The position numbers and the translations under genes were made by a program. From an uncultured Bacteroides sp. (GTDB lineage Bacteria > Bacteroidota > Bacteroidia > Bacteroidales > Bacteroidaceae), in assembly GCA_900557355.1 (NCBI GenBank), contig USSR01000262.1, forward strand, positions 1-8,778: 8,778 nt of DNA, given 5' to 3'. Of this stretch, positions 7,990-8,778 are shown piece by piece; the first letter of the stretch is position 1, and every line of letters starts with the position of its first letter. Below the pieces are notes generated by a model that was given only the letters and a program-made list of their open reading frames with translations, ran no database searches and was not told the DNA's origin.

Positions 7990-8778
7990 ATGGCAAGCAT
8001 CAAGCAACAAATGCTCTCGGGCGTATTCTATACGGCAATTGCCAGATATTCAGGCATCGTCATTTCTTTGATAATAACAGCTATATTGGCACGTCTGTTA
8101 AGTCCTGATGATTTTGGCATCGTAGCTGTAGCTACCGTTATCATCAACTTTTTCGGTATATTTGCCAATATCGGCATACCTGCCGCCATTATCCAGAATA
8201 AAGAGTTGACAAATAAGGATATGAACAGCATATATATGTTTACAATATGGATAGGAGGAATATTAAGTGTGTTATTTTTCTTATCTTCATGGGGCATTGC
8301 AACTTTTTATCAGGATAACCGACTTGTTCTCATCTGCCAATTATTATCTATTTGCCTTTTTTTTACTGCCGCCTCTATTGTGCCCAATGCTTTATTTTAC
8401 AGAGACAAAGATTTCAAGTTCATCGCATTTCGCACATGCATTGTACAAGTAATAGCAGGAGTATTATCCATTTTAGCAGCTATTAAAGGGGTAGGTTTAT
8501 ATACATTGGTTATTCAACCAATTTTATCCGGTTTACTTGTTTGGATAATTTCATTGAAAAAATATCCCCAACAACTTCAATGGACTATGGGAATAGGAAG
8601 TGTTCAAAAAATCTGGAATTACTCCATGTATCAATTTTTGTTCAGCATTGTAAACTACTTCACCCGTAATCTGGATAAACTTTTAATCGGAAAATATATG
8701 GGGCTAACACCACTTGGATACTACGAAAAATCATATCGTCTGATGATGCTTCCTTTGCAAAATATAACATATATCATT
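7990..8778 (+). CDS. wzx: WzxC-like polysaccharide flippase (MOP superfamily), 3' partial
   Basis: An open frame runs from the ATG at 7990 to the last base, giving 263 residues with no stop, so the gene continues beyond the window. It begins MASIKQQMLSGVFYTAIARY. Hydrophobic segments lie at about 12-34, 43-66, 82-105, 112-133, 147-165 and 168-187, followed by a segment near 212-222. Diagnostic stretches are ILARLLSPDDFGIVAV (32-47), the usual Wzx Arg-Leu-Leu-x-Pro-x-x-Phe-Gly motif; ALFYRDKDFKFIAFRT (134-149); and NYFTRNLDKLLIGKYMG (222-238) followed by LGYYEKSYRLMMLPLQN (242-258). These match the WzxC/TuaB-type lipopolysaccharide biosynthesis branch. The family is usually about 480 residues, so roughly 45 percent is missing at the C-terminus. 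It should flip the undecaprenyl-linked repeat unit across the inner membrane before polymerisation. The 2-base gap from the previous stop suggests translational coupling. Confidence 0.9.
   Translation, partial: MASIKQQMLSGVFYTAIARYSGIVISLIITAILARLLSPDDFGIVAVATVIINFFGIFANIGIPAAIIQNKELTNKDMNSIYMFTIWIGGILSVLFFLSSWGIATFYQDNRLVLICQLLSICLFFTAASIVPNALFYRDKDFKFIAFRTCIVQVIAGVLSILAAIKGVGLYTLVIQPILSGLLVWIISLKKYPQQLQWTMGIGSVQKIWNYSMYQFLFSIVNYFTRNLDKLLIGKYMGLTPLGYYEKSYRLMMLPLQNITYII

Noticed and set aside
8267..8452. 61-codon + strand frame within the flippase region
   Set aside because: It is out of frame with the flippase, whose frame is open from 7990 to the window end and matches family motifs.

Overview
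The window is one stretch of an exopolysaccharide or capsule biosynthesis operon. Seven genes lie on the + strand with gaps of only 2 to 20 bases. The first gene is cut at its 5' end by the window edge and the last is cut at its 3' end. The AT-rich DNA, the A/T-rich start contexts with little Shine-Dalgarno signal, and the character of the proteins all suggest a gut-type Bacteroidales, most likely Bacteroides or a close relative. That assignment is an inference from style, because no rRNA or other marker gene is present.

Layout: (1) 1-801, a short TolC-like outer-membrane channel protein with a single TolC repeat; (2) 808-2973, a Wzc/Wzz-like polysaccharide co-polymerase with a long periplasmic coiled coil and a cytoplasmic tyrosine-kinase-like domain that looks degenerate; (3) 2994-4457, a Wzy/O-antigen-ligase family multi-pass protein; (4) 4477-5703, a membrane-anchored family-2-like glycosyltransferase; (5) 5709-6830, a GT4 glycosyltransferase with a clear E-x7-E motif; (6) 6851-7987, a second, divergent GT4-fold glycosyltransferase; (7) 7990 to the window end, the N-terminal half of a WzxC-type flippase.

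Together these fit Wzx/Wzy-dependent polysaccharide production. The glycosyltransferases would build a lipid-linked repeat unit at the inner membrane, Wzx would flip it, Wzy would polymerise it, the co-polymerase would set chain length, and an outer-membrane channel would let the polymer out. The window shows no initiating sugar-phosphate transferase (WbaP/WcaJ type), no Wza-type lipoprotein, no Wzb phosphatase and no nucleotide-sugar genes; these may lie outside it.

The main points of interest are at the 5' end. A half-size TolC-like protein sits where Wza would be expected, directly before a co-polymerase whose kinase domain has an altered Walker B motif and no tyrosine-rich tail. This may be a non-Wza secretion route regulated without the usual tyrosine phosphorylation cycle. 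No gene-free stretch exceeds 20 bases, and no RNA gene, mobile element, CRISPR array, terminator or promoter was recognised.
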